From the NCBI GenBank assembly GCA_947579665.1, contig OX388352.1, positions 36,016,216 through 36,080,215 of the forward strand: a stretch of DNA of 64,000 nt, read 5' to 3'. The stretch comes from Sympetrum striolatum (lineage: Eukaryota > Arthropoda > Insecta > Odonata > Libellulidae). Made by a program: the position numbers and the translations under genes. The notes below the pieces were generated by a model. That model was not told where the DNA came from. It made no database searches and worked only from the letters and a program-made list of their open reading frames with translations. Positions 42,613 through 55,300 of the stretch are shown here, piece by piece (positions within the stretch are counted from its first letter, which is position 1; every line of letters starts with the position of its first letter).

Positions 42613-45600
42613 CAGAGCCCAATTATTCCAGCTTTTAAATACAAAAACATTGGCGTTATGTCAGAAAAGAAACCTTTACCAAACAACTATAAAGGTATAG
42701 CGATGTAGTTATGAACTCATTTACGGCATTGGGAGATCTTGGAATCACGAGCTATGACGGAATTTTTCCTCGTGAAATAAGATATGAAGTATTACCGTCA
42801 TTATCCATCTATTACAGGAGTCAAGAGTACAAGCTTCCTTCGAGAAACATTTCTCTGCTACGCTGATTAAAAGCAATCGCGCTGGAATGCCGACATCGCG
42901 GAGAAAAAGTGCAGGGATATTTGCGCGAAGGTACGGAAAGGCCTCAAAGCTTGAAGCAAAGGCTACCGGATGGTCAGGTAGAAACAACAACTTTCTAATC
43001 TCATCACACGGCCCGAGACAGGTCAGCTGCCTTCCCACATTTAGAAACTGCAACTATATTTGATGAAAGGATAGGAAACACGGTGAGAAAAACTAAAAAC
43101 CGCCGGAAGACATCGGACAACTCACAAGGGGAGAAAATTCACTCGAGCAATGATAGAATTTTTCAATTTTAGTCTTCTAACTGGGAAAGGGTGGGATTCT
43201 ATATTGAAGAAGAGTGCGAAGAATAATATTCATTGGGAGGATGGACTACATTTTCACCAGCGAGCAGCTTAGAACAAATTTTGAGACATCAACAGTTATT
43301 TGAAAATAAAAACCTGTTTCCTCCGCTGTGGGAGTGCTTTCATGATATTTTGCCGAATAAAGAGAAGGGTTTTCTTTCTTTCTTCTCAAATAAAATATTT
43401 ACTCTCTGTAGATTATCGCATCATGACAATGGGGGACAAAGAAACCCCATTTTAGAGAATTTTATCTAACTTACAAGAAGACTACACCGGAAACTACATG
43501 TATTTGATAGACATAATTTTACTATTGATTAATCACTTTATTTTACAAATGATTATATATTCTTTTATATGGACAAAAATTTGAACTGAATATATATTAT
43601 TAGGTTAGGAAAAGCATGGATGCCCCATTTTAAAAAAATATTCAGCCTTGTACAATTAAAACTCTCAGTTCAGGACACAATAATTATATTAGTTTCATTT
43701 TCATTTAAGTTAAAACCGGTTAAGTTGCTGACTTCTTTAAAGTGCATACGAAATACGATTAATTACTAAATAAAACAACCTTAGAAGCTACAAATTGGAC
43801 AATACAAAATATTAAATGAAAGTTGAAAATAGCGACAGATAGATCTATCGCCGAAAATACTATTGTCACGATGTATATTGCTATCTTACACAGGGAACCC
43901 TACAAATACCCTAATGGAATATCTCGTATAATTATCTCATTTCAGCGTTCTCGGGCGGGTGGTTTCATCTTCAGAAATTGATTAAATGCGAGGTTAAGAT
44001 CGTTGAGGGATGAGGAAATGACCCGAGCGGTTCGAATGAACAATTCGGCTATCCACGCAAAACAGCGATTCGAGTAATCATTACCGCGCAGCGCATTAAC
44101 CTCGTGTTTACATTCTCCTTCTCAGGCGAAGAGCTGAATCGTGCCCACTGTCCTAGAGATACGTATGTACCTCGCGTAATTGCATATCTGGGCCTCGCCA
44201 ACTGCAAATTTCTAATCCCTTGGTCATTTCATACAGGGAGTCGTTCAAAAAGGAGCATCGACGGTTGAACTCCAAACTGTGACCTGAATTATAGATACAT
44301 CGTTCTTCAAATAAACAGTGATGTAAGAACAGCCCTAAATAGAGTAGCAAAGCAAGATTTAGGGAACAGAAATTTTTGGTGCATATCCGTAAGCTTCCAG
44401 CTCGCAGAAATGTTTCCGAATAGACGCTTGATAACACTGGAATAAATTCATGATCGTGTTGGGTGATTTAATACAAGAACGAGTGCACCAAGGAAAAATC
44501 TCCAAAGGAACTGACAGGAAAAATTCGAAAGAGTTCAGCTACTATCAGACGATTTTCAAGTACCTTTCTCATTGGGATGAATTCAGGAAATCAGTTATTT
44601 CTCACGAAAAAAAAATTCTCTAACGTGAATTCAGGCGTCTACACAAATCATTTCAGTCACATAGGACGCATGAAGAATGTAGTTTAATTTCGCAAACCAA
44701 CATTCAAAGATAGCAAACAGTACTCATTATTATCACTTGAGAGTTGACGATAAACATCTATGATCCGGCAGCATTTTTCATTAAAGAAAATACAATACAT
44801 AGCCCTTGATAATTTTCTCTTTTTTGCGTTTTTTTTAAATATGTTTATCATTTTTTCCGCTTACATTTGCATCACCGTTGTTGTGAATCCGTGTATATTG
44901 TCTTAGGAAAAGGTCATTAAATCAGTAAGTACAGAAAGTCTTATTAGTACGTATTACAATGCGACTGTTGCGTAGCGAAGACTAGATCCTGAAAGATGTT
45001 ACTTGCAATTTTGTACTACAGGAAGAATGACATATATTGTTTCGGTTAGTTTGACCTAATTGATGATATGATACGTTGAAAGCAAATTATCATGCAATAT
45101 ATTCTTAAGTCAGAGAAGGTAATTTTACAGGTCACACCTTACCACCTGAACTGCATTACGACAGCAAGGACTATTACCATTTTATAATCATAAAGCTAAG
45201 CTGGACAATAAACTTTGACTCTAAAAAAAAGTATGTTTATAAAATCTGCTAATTCGGTCTCGACTTTGAGGTAGCTCTCCATAATCTAAAGAAAAAAGAA
45301 CACTTATACCTTTACCGGGGTAATTTCATTAACTAACGAACATGGTTTCGATCTATAGGAACCTAATGATGATCCTGTAAATGTTAATTTATGTCACATA
45401 TACCCTTATAGAAAACATGGTATATTCATAAATCAGTATACGATTATTGATAAAAGACATGACTATTTTAGCTATACGTTTCCTAAGTTCAGCGACTTTT
45501 TGCCTGCTTCTCTAGGAAAAAAGCGACATAAAAAATCGGCACCGCTGGTTCCGGCTCGTACATAATACCAGGGACTCCCTTATTTCACTTATAGACCCCG
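42613..45600. other. non-coding stretch, nothing recognised
   Basis: Open frames at 42745-43053, 43233-43469 and 44153-44437 carry no known domain and lack coherent splice context. No repeat or RNA gene is recognised. Confidence 0.5.
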
Positions 45601-47840
45601 AAAGGCCCCTAACGAAAACCAACAATAGGAACAGCGGCGGAAAGGGTAGTGAACGCAGTGGGATGGGCACGGATAGACGCTGCTCGAGCGACTCTCGCCT
45701 GCCCTACTTCCGGTCTTCCTCACGCAACAGAAAACGTCAGCTTTTCCATCGTCCCTGTCCTAAAAACATCCAATTCGGTCACCATTAACTCCACTTCGAT
45801 ATCCGCGCCATCACTGCCCGTCTCGATTCGACGAACCCGAATTATTGGAGCGCGGAATTAGAAGGGGGAAATTGATTTCCGAATCGAAGAATTGAATCCT
45901 GCCATTCCGCGTCAATACATCGATTCTCGATAAGAAACAGCGAAAGAAATCTTCGAGGACGTCACGAGACCCGATGACTTGGCATGCATAATAAATGAGC
46001 CCGGTCCGAAAAAATGGGCCAGGTAGGATTCGAATATCGCTTCGGAGCCCCGTGAATGGAAATGCGGAATGAAACGCTTTTCGCCAGACGATCGCGTTGT
46101 TTACAGAGATTCTTTGTTGTTGTTTAAGCCGAGGAACCTTCCCGTCAATGGGTTCGCAATTACGTTGGGTACCTCTTACGGCAACCGCTGGGATCGCGTA
46201 AATTATAGGAGAAATTTATAAGAATAAACCGATGTTCGTGTACCGCAGTCAGTTCAGTGAAGTGTCACGACTAATCTAAATTAACTGTCTAATATCTCTT
46301 AGTTGGCAGCACTGATAACAGTCGTATCTGCAGTGTATAAAAAACATTCAATATAAAACAAAGACATCCTTATCCCATGTGTGTTCGTTTGTGAGCGATC
46401 AGTTGACTCCTATAAAACAAGAGAAGGAACCTAAACACCAATTACTATGCTTCAATAATAATTCAACATCCTTTATATGGTAGGATGGACAAAAATTACC
46501 ATTTGTGGCATCAACATACGGCGAGAACGAATAAAAGTCAAGCGTTATGCTTGATGGATCTTACTTACAAAGGGGGAGACATAATAAATTCAGATAAGAC
46601 TAATCTAATCGTGCTCCCCAATGATAATGCGTGGATAACCTATTGATACGGATAACGACTAGGGGTTAAGCATTATCGCCATTAAGAGCGCGAAGAATAC
46701 GAAAGAATATTGATTTTACAACTATTACATACTATGTTTTATTCTTAAGAAATCCATTACCCAACTGCAGCGAGTTCCCTCTAAATACCCGGCCACCTTT
46801 CGCGGGCTTAAATACTATTATTTCAACGCAAGCAAATTTGCCATTGTGAGCGAAAAGAATACAAAGCAATTCATAAGAATACTCTTCTTTGAAACAATAA
46901 GCAATTTCTGCTTTTGGAAGATCAAACACGAAACAGCAGAGACTGTCCTCTACATACCCACAGAACTTCTGCGGGCTTAAACCCAACTTGGGAATACACC
47001 GAAAAAATACTAAATTTGCGCCATCGGCGGAAAACCAAGACGTCGGCAATATTCCGTAAATAAATGGCGCAGAGCAAAATATTGTCCGAGTGAGCAGGCA
47101 AGGCTGCCGAGGAAAATGAATGCCAAGGTCGAAGGAAGCCTCAAATGCCGGCGGACGCCATCCAGAGATGTCGCCAGCGAAGGGGCATTCCAGTGCGATC
47201 CCAATGCTAAGCGATAGGTCAAGCGAGGCATTGGAATTATTAACCGCTCTTCAAAGCAGAATACAATCCAGACATGATACATCGGTACAGGGAGACGAAT
47301 AAAGTTTCCGGGATTCTCTCTTGGATAACGGAGGACGACGAGGAGTTAATTAGCTGAGGAATGGTCAAAATATACATTCCAAACCTAGTATCACACATTT
47401 CTCACTGAAGCTGTCAGTCACCATCCACTCAAGCTTATTGTACGAACATTGTCATTCAAACCTATTCGGGGAGCAAATACATGATGGAATAAATTAATTT
47501 AAATATGAATTACACACTCAGTTTAAGGTGGTAGACAAAACGCGCGGATTGTCAAGCGCTAGGTATTGAAAACTACGAAAAATGTGACAGACTCTTGAAA
47601 AGTATTGACCAATCATGAACAAATAAAATCATACGTAAATCATACAAAATAAAATAAATTATAAATAAATAAATCATACAATGAGAAACGGCTCCATTGG
47701 TCCAATAACTAGCCACATCTGGCTGAAACATCGATAATTCTGAACTAGCCCGTCAAATAGCCAAGGAAACTCGCTAAGCTTATCCGCAAATCCACAGATA
47801 AAATAAACCGCGCAACGCAGGAGTAGACCTCGTTTAATAA
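45601..47840. other. CpG-containing stretch without a recognised gene
   Basis: CpG is frequent at 45600-46220 and 47000-47330. Frames such as 45649-45861, 46732-47049 and 47010-47282 overlap frames on the other strand and resemble nothing that I know. It may belong to a regulatory region with the CpG-dense block to its right. Confidence 0.4.
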
Positions 47841-48760
47841 CCGCTGCACCTCGTAAAAATCGAGACATTCGGATTCGAAAGTCCACCAGCATCCGCGAAA
47901 AGGCCGTGGATTGGCCGTCGAGCGGGACAACGGTCAAAGCATACCCTTCGTTTCGCATGGACTTTTCGCGCAAATCGGAGGGATGTGAAACTGCTCACCG
48001 CGGCGGACCCGCTTCTGGCCAACTGCCACCAAAACAAGGCGCGCGGCGGGACGCGGCTTATCTTCGCGTGGCGGCTAACGATCCTCGTCCTCGCAATCCA
48101 CAAGAACACATCACATCACATGCCACGAATCACTTATGGGTCAACACACCGATATCGTTAACACTCCCGCGTCCCACAAAATCACTCCATGTTTCAGTCG
48201 TGGGTACCACGAAAACATGCACCACTTCCTCGCCGCGATCCGTGGACAGTCGAGGACGCCCACCCCAGGCGCCAGCAAACCCTACACGCAGAGGAAGGCG
48301 AGCCTCAACGGCGAAGGGGAGGTGAGGGGAGTGTGTTGTGCCTCGGGGGGAGTGCGGAGAGGGAAGCAGATGGGAGCCACATGCCCACAGGAAGGTAATA
48401 GCTGCTGCGGCGATGGAAGGGCGGGGAAGCGGTGTTGCCGCGTGTAGGAACAAGGCAATATGGGAGGGAGGGAGCCGTCCCGTGGAGGAAAGCGGGTCAC
48501 TGACTGCCAGCCAGAATGAACTCCCGCCTTTTTCGTATCTTCTGATCGGCGTGAAAAGAAAGTGAGGTCCAACAGCCAGCTTCTCGGCCTTAAAAAAATA
48601 ACCAGCTTCCTTCCGCGCCGCCTTGCACAAGTTTCGCGATGCATTTTGCCGCTGATGATGGGGAAGGAACAAACGCCGCGGTTCGTTGCACCTTCGTCAT
48701 CAATCCTTTTCTAGGCGGGTCCATGCTCTATTCTCGCTCCGCCCCAATCGATGTGCCGCG
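47840..48760. promoter_or_regulatory. CpG-dense, GC-rich block, possible promoter or 5' exon
   Basis: This is the most GC-rich part of the window; I count 31 CpG in 48001-48300. Long overlapping open frames on both strands (47906-48325 plus, 48130-48672 minus) follow from base composition, and none resembles a protein. Unmethylated CpG-dense DNA in an otherwise AT-rich genome often marks a promoter or 5' untranslated exon. Being upstream of MAGI in its reading direction, it could serve a distal MAGI promoter, or an unrelated gene or non-coding RNA. No TATA box, initiator or PDZ0 coding was assigned. Confidence 0.4.
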
Positions 48761-50990
48761 TTACGATGGTACGCCATAAGCTCTTGGGTGTGCCGCAAAA
48801 TAGCCGAGAGGTGTGTTGCAAAATGCCTTTTCACGAGCTAAAGGGAAATTCGTAACCAAAATATTTGAAATCAAACCGAAGCTGGCCAACGTACGGTTTA
48901 GCGTGCCGCCAACTTGAGTGAATACCTGAGCGTACCGCGGAGGAAAAGAGGGTTGGGAAGCATATTTAATTCCATAGGCTCGCGCCCGGTGCGCCGCGGT
49001 GTATGTGTACCGCTACGGAATTCTTGGTGTGCAGCATAATAATGGAGGATTCCACGAGATAGGAATTTTACTTTACAAACGATTGAAGTTTTCAATATAT
49101 TTATTCTTGGCCGATTAGAAATCTTACCGAAGATTACAACGTACGATTTGGCTCTTTCATATTATAATAGCGACTTTTTCGGTCATTTTTTTCGGACGAC
49201 GGAAAAGCGTAAAATATCCATTCCGCATTTCTCCCTTCACAAATTTTACATTGTCTGAAACGAACTTTTTCACGAAATTTGAATGCAATGTTGATTAGAT
49301 CCGTACACATTAGGATATTTTAGAACGATGGGGGCTTGTGACTCCAAATAAAAATACGCCTTTTATTATTGCGTTTTACTTATATACAATTATTTCGCAA
49401 CAGTCATTCGCACTTTCTGAAAGTGTTAATGCATGTAATGACATGTTAATGCGTATGAACACGTGAAGAACCTCGGGTAAATAAAAGCTATTGCGCATTG
49501 ATTTGACATTTTCATGAGTAACTTTGTTGAGTCAATGAGCACTTAACTTAAAGAAATCTAAGTTTTTTACGATGCGCAGTATTCCCGAATAGTATTAATA
49601 CCAGTGGATGCAATTATGGTACACTGGTGAAAAAATAATTTTTACGCTCATTGACCTCTTGTTTGACATTTATTCTTAGGACTCTCATGAACGTAATATC
49701 TTTTGTACAATGTATATAAGTATAAACATATTAACCATTTTCAGCGAATGTATATCTGCAACTTATGATTTATAATAATAAATTACGAATGGAAATGAAC
49801 TGCTTTTATGCATGGTAACAATAAAATATCCACTCTACATATAATTAAATAGTACGCTTAATAACAAGATTATACAAATAAATGTATATTACCTACAAAA
49901 ATGGTATCCTTATTAACATAAGTAAACATATAATATTTTTAATAAATATGTATAATTCTACAAATAAATAAAGAGTATCATAATAATAGGTATTTCTATT
50001 CATTTCCACTACGCGTTAATACGTATGCAACGTAGAAGTTAGCGAGAGTAAAAATCGAGAGAAAAGAGAAAGAACAGAACTAAATACATAGCTGAAATGT
50101 TATGGAGATAGGTGAAGGTAATGATTTTAAATGAGTCGCGAACGTAATAAAACATTTTGGGCACAATACACTACTGAACCAACGCGGGACACCATCATTT
50201 TCATTGAAAAAAGCTGAAAGTTTTTCCATGTTCTGTAGCACATAAAACTCCACTTCGTAAAGCATCACCGCCTTATGACTAACTAGCCTCTTTCGTAACA
50301 TCGCAAACCTGTGGGCTCTGTCATCCTCTTTGTCTTGAGCCTGCATCCTCCCCCCGCCCTATCGGGGCTGCATCTCTCAATATCCAACCCACCCACTTCC
50401 TCTGCCACCTTTCCGTTTCCTCGGTCAAAACCTTTTACTCGCCCACCACTCAATACGTCGTTTTCCTCTTATCCGAGCATTTTTTCCATTCCGACCCGAA
50501 GGTTCTCCTTGCACTCCACGTTCAGCCGCATTCTATGGCACGCAAATCACCTCTACCTAATTATGCAAAACCTTGCCGGAAAGGAGACCATAAAACAAGT
50601 TCGGCATACTCAATGAAAGCGTGAGAAATAGAGAACGCGAGACGGAAATGAAGTCTTGCTGGATTTTTTAAACTGCGAGCTGGGACATCTCCGTGAAATT
50701 ATAGATTTTAAGCGTCGGGACGAAAACGTGTTACCGTTTTAAAGCTAAACCTTTCTGAAAAGCTGCCTTTAAAATGTACTCTGATGTACAAAATTAAGAT
50801 TAAGTTTTGGTGGACTTAAAAAGTTGGTGCTTTATTTACAATCCTCCATAAATTCCACTAAATGACGCATGTAACCATCCGGAAATAGGTTAAGGATAGA
50901 CACGCCAATAATTTAACAAAAGATACATGTATGTGAATTTTAATGAAGTAAGGATTCTCTGTCATATTATATAATATAACAGATATTATA
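48761..50990. other. non-coding stretch, nothing recognised
   Basis: CpG density falls off to the right. A pyrimidine-rich patch at 50340-50500 yields a Pro/Ser/Phe frame (50311-50616) that looks compositional. No gene is seen. Confidence 0.5.
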
Positions 50991-50993
50991 TAT

Positions 50994-51052
50994 ATCACCC
51001 CCTGCCACACGCCGAATGCGACTTGTAGCGTATTAATTTAGATGTAGATAAT
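50994..51052. repeat. dispersed repeat end, copy 2
   Basis: This is the counterpart of 32271-32330, sharing CACCCCCTGCCAC, a GC-rich centre and an ATGTAGAT tail. It is preceded by an AT-rich run ATATTATATATAT. Confidence 0.5.
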
Positions 51053-51842
51053 GAGAGATTCTCCGTCATTTTATGCAAGGATTTTACTTCAAAAGTTCAG
51101 CTTCGAAATTTATGAGCAGGGGTAACCATTTCAGGAGTGTCATTTTGCAGATACCACAAATCAAAATGAACTACCACTGATTACATTAGCGTTTTTATAC
51201 AATTAATAATAATATTTATCAATGAAACATTAAAATGAAAGTGAAGAAGTTGGAAATACACCGTCAAATACAGAAATTCCCGCCTGAAGTCGAAGGTCTG
51301 ACAATCCAAAACAGACATAAACGTCCATATAAAATTCAATACAAAAAGTATGTATAGATATTTATACCCGAACGTAGTGCCTTGTAATACTTTCCGAACA
51401 TAGAAAAGAGGTATCCTTAGCTTATGACTACAATTGGGTACACACACGAAGTACAAGTATAATCGATTCTTCCATGATGAGCATCAAACAAAATGTTTCA
51501 AATAATAACGCGTAGAACAAAGATATATAATTTGGTTGCTTGCCATCTCCTAAAAATATCTCTCGGAAACAATGGGAAGATTTCGAACGAAAATCAGTTG
51601 CGCAATATTTCACGCATAATAATTAGAAGAAACCAATGTGTGGGTTATGTAAATCAAAACTACAAAGCCAAACTATAGACAAGATTAGGAGGTGACGGAA
51701 AAACCGCTAGATAATAAGAGAAGAAACTTATGCGACAGGATTTTATAATCCGAAATTTTCGAACGGCACATTCTTTCAACAAGAATAGGATGGAGATATT
51801 TTGGGAAAAATATAGAACGTAATTCTCAATAAAGCACTTATA
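51053..51842. other. non-coding stretch, nothing recognised
   Basis: Short open frames on both strands (51181-51456, 51428-51613, 51493-51678) overlap and show no known motif. Confidence 0.5.
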
Positions 51843-51905
51843 ATATTAATAATAATAAATTGTCTTTATTTGGGCTAGATTGAGACTAAAAGTCTATTCA
51901 TATAA
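51843..51905 (-). mobile_element. short 5'-truncated LINE 3' end
   Basis: Reversed copy of the 16546 and 35577 LINE end: TTGTCTTTATTTGGGCTAGA followed by TTGAGACTAAAAGTC, with a TAATAATAATAAA tail on the left. It carries no coding sequence. Confidence 0.7.
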
Positions 51906-52298
51906 CGACCTCTACGGTGAAATCGTATCATACAAATACTAACAAATTCACAATACCGAGTTATTATTAATAGTTAAGGCTCACTGTTACATATGAAAAG
52001 AAAACGGGTTATGCCTTATGACAATGTTCACGATACTGGTATCTCCGCAATAGATAATGACTGTCTTCTGACGCCACAAAATCACAGATGTATACTTATA
52101 TAGGTAATGTCTCAGTAATTCCGAGTAAATTAAACCAGTAACTATGAAGTCATTCAGTTAATTTACGGGACATCGTATACGCTGAGAAAAATGACTCATC
52201 TCAAGATTTATAGATCCATGCTTGGATTCGTCCTTACCATATATTCTTCATTTTTCTCATGCTGTCTCTTTAAATGAATTATTGTATATTCTAAGAGG
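51906..52298. other. non-coding spacer between two LINE ends
   Basis: About 390 nt of AT-rich sequence between two oppositely oriented LINE 3' fragments. Nothing else is seen. Confidence 0.5.
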
Positions 52299-52362
52299 AT
52301 GGATTAGATGGAAGAGGAGACTTTTAGTCTCAATCTCGCCCGAATAAAGACCTATTATTGTT
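52299..52362 (+). mobile_element. short 5'-truncated LINE 3' end
   Basis: GGATTAGATGGAAGAGGAGA, CTTTTAGTCTCAATCTCGCC and CGAATAAAGACC are nearly identical to 16546-16602, with a TATTATTGTTGT tail. Near-identity of the copies suggests recent activity of this LINE family. Confidence 0.8.
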
Positions 52363-55300
52363 GTATAAATCGAGACAAAGATCACCAGAATCAAGACTGT
52401 TAATTTGTTCGACGAAAACGGGAGAACGAAACGATGGAGAATGCATCTGAACACGGGTGGAGATATCTTCTACGAACATCTGCGATGGAACTTGGGTGCA
52501 CGTGTACCAATTGGTGCCTCTTATATCCTTCATGCATTCGTCAGGGAGAGGGGATATCGTGGGATATAGAGTAAAAAATTCCACCCTTCTGAAAACCCCA
52601 TACGGTTCTATTTAGGGATCGGGGCACACCCTTCCCATAGCCTCTCGGTTCCTGTTATCCTTTAAGTCTGCGCTGCCTTCGTAATCGTTCAAAGATATAA
52701 ATTTTGTCTGCATGTGCTGAGAATATCCTCAGGAAACGATCACTTAAAATGGGATTACATTCGGCTCAACCACTCACAATTAAAGAATCAATTACTCTAG
52801 AGCTCTGACACGATTACGTATAAACTCTCCAGGGAATGATTACGCAACGTACTGTGGTTTTTGCTGACTTATATCCTCCCTCAATCTTGAGACTATAGAA
52901 AATAAACTGTACGATCATACGTTTCACAATTTCCGGTTCTTAAAATTGAATTCATTCGTCATTTGGTACGGGATAGAGATAAATGTATTTTTCATCAACT
53001 ATAGCCATACCTTGTTTTAGACTATGATGACCTGACTACTGAGGTACGTGGCACTAATTAAGGAAGAAAATCTTACGCGTAGAGTAGTTGAGCTTTACTC
53101 GCAAAGACATGCTCCGCTTATAACATTCTAGGTAGGCGAGGAAAGCAAGGGAAATCTACCTCACTTGTGTAGTAAGCCTCATTTCCTCTTCTAGATCTTG
53201 GTATCCAATATTAGAGGGGGCGAGGTATCGACCAGTTTGAGAAAATTCAATTCCACAGGGTGAAAATAGAGTTAAAGACGGAGGACACACACATGGTTAC
53301 GAATATTGAAAGATGTATCCTAAATGATCGGTAACCACCCAAAACATGATCATTTTTTGCGTCAACTGTACATTCGAGAATTGAGATCAAATCCCAATGC
53401 TCCATTTCCAGAATCCTTGATTCGATATGCGAATATTTTGGACGCGGAAAACGTAGGCCTGATTTCTCGTTACATCATCTCGCACCGCACCTGCGCGGCA
53501 AGGAAGAAGATTCCAGATTCGCGTATCACTATAAACTCACAGAGAACGTGGAGATACCTGGCAGCAGTGGGCGGTGTTACGAGACGCACACAAGTGTTGC
53601 ACAATTAGCAATGATATATGCTGAACGGGAGGAGGCAAATGCAGATGAAGCGGAATCTTCGCAACCTCCAATGACTCACGGCGTGGAAAATGCTCAGGGG
53701 CCCGAGGATAGTAGAGAGTAGGAATACTTCTGTATTTCCTCACTGCAGCGTTAATAAATTTTCGATAGAAAACGAACGCAATTGCTGTTCGAATGTAACC
53801 CAAACATAAGAGAGACTCCTACATAAATAAGGAAAAAACCTTATCCCGCAAACCACGAAACAATGTGGTTTGTGGTTTTGTTAAATCCCGTATTCACACT
53901 TATCTAAGATGAATATTTACCTTCCGGAACTCTGAAGAAGAGAACGTCTGTCTTACGAATCCAAGAGGAATTCTCGAATTTGATTGCGTGGCATAATCCT
54001 TGCCACGAAGTTAGTTAAATAAAATTTACTTAAATAACTTAAAGTGCACGTTGATTCTCAACTGAGAAAATAGATGTAGAATTAAATATATAGACTTTCT
54101 TGTACAGAAGAGAATTAGATATGTTATCCAGCACGAATATTTTTCAATTACAACCCCAGTATTTTATCAAAGACTCATAATTTGGAGTCGAAATCTATAA
54201 GAGAAGATGAGAATGCAAATATTTATAAAATCGTTTCTCACGAAACTTTGGTTGAATGAACGATGGTTATTTTAAAATTAATTTTTCGATAGAAATAAAA
54301 ACTGCAAAGGATTAAAATTCCTTCTACGAATGTATTAAATTGGAGCGTATAAACGAGGCCATCCAGTAAAAGCATTTTTATTAAAAAATCTTAAATATAA
54401 CATAACTTGCTAAACGAACCATAGTTTTCCATAATAGTAAGGGATTGCGAATACATTTCCTTTTTATGAAAAGTTTTATACGGTGTTCTACGAGCATGCA
54501 CCAACTATCCAGACGCTATTAGGCGGCCAGCAGGGTACTAAGGTGGAAGTAGAAACCAAAAAAGAAAAAGCATAAGAGAAATAACGACTGACACGTACAA
54601 AATAGTTCAAATGCAGTATTTTAATTTCCCTACTAATTTAAAGTTTCAAACTAATCATCTAATATGTCTAAACAATCACTGACAGAGGTTAGGGAATTGA
54701 TTACCTCCAACAGCTCTAACAGTATCATCAAAAAATATTAAGTATTTTATAGAAAAATCGTCCGTTTAGCAACAAAAACAAGCAACCTAGTCCCAACTAG
54801 AGAAATTTTTAAGTATCATAAACTATCTCCACTCTTGGAAAAAACACATCTAGCAGCAAAAAAATGTAAGATGAAAATGACCTTAATTAATAACCCTCTC
54901 TTCTCCCATATTTGGTCCCCCAAAAAAGTAGAAAGAGGTAAAAAAGGTTTTATAAGATGCAAGCAATTTAGGGTCCCGAATTGCCTATTTAATATTCGTA
55001 ATTAAAACTTTTTTCCTAATATAACTTTCTTTTAATTCTATCGAGCACTGTTCGAGCCCTTCATTCAAATAAAATAAAGTCATTTTACTTGTGAGTCACG
55101 ACTTTGTAAAGAGGAGTCATACTGGGTGACACGGGCCTCGGCCTGGCTCACCTTAAAACAAAAGCCAAGCCAAGCCAAGTCGCTAATGAAACATTTTAAA
55201 GTCTCAAAGGTAAAAGTAAAAGCAAAATTACCACACATCTATATCTACAGCATTTCATAAATGTCCAAGCAAAATACAGAAAAGAAATACATTTGTTTTA

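Noticed and set aside
47906..48325. 139-codon plus-strand open frame in the GC-rich block
   Set aside because: Arg/Pro/Thr-rich composition without any recognisable motif; explained by base composition.
48130..48672. 180-codon minus-strand open frame in the GC-rich block
   Set aside because: Overlapping long frames exist on both strands because stop codons are rare in GC-rich DNA. The peptide shows no domain, and no MAGI PDZ0 text.
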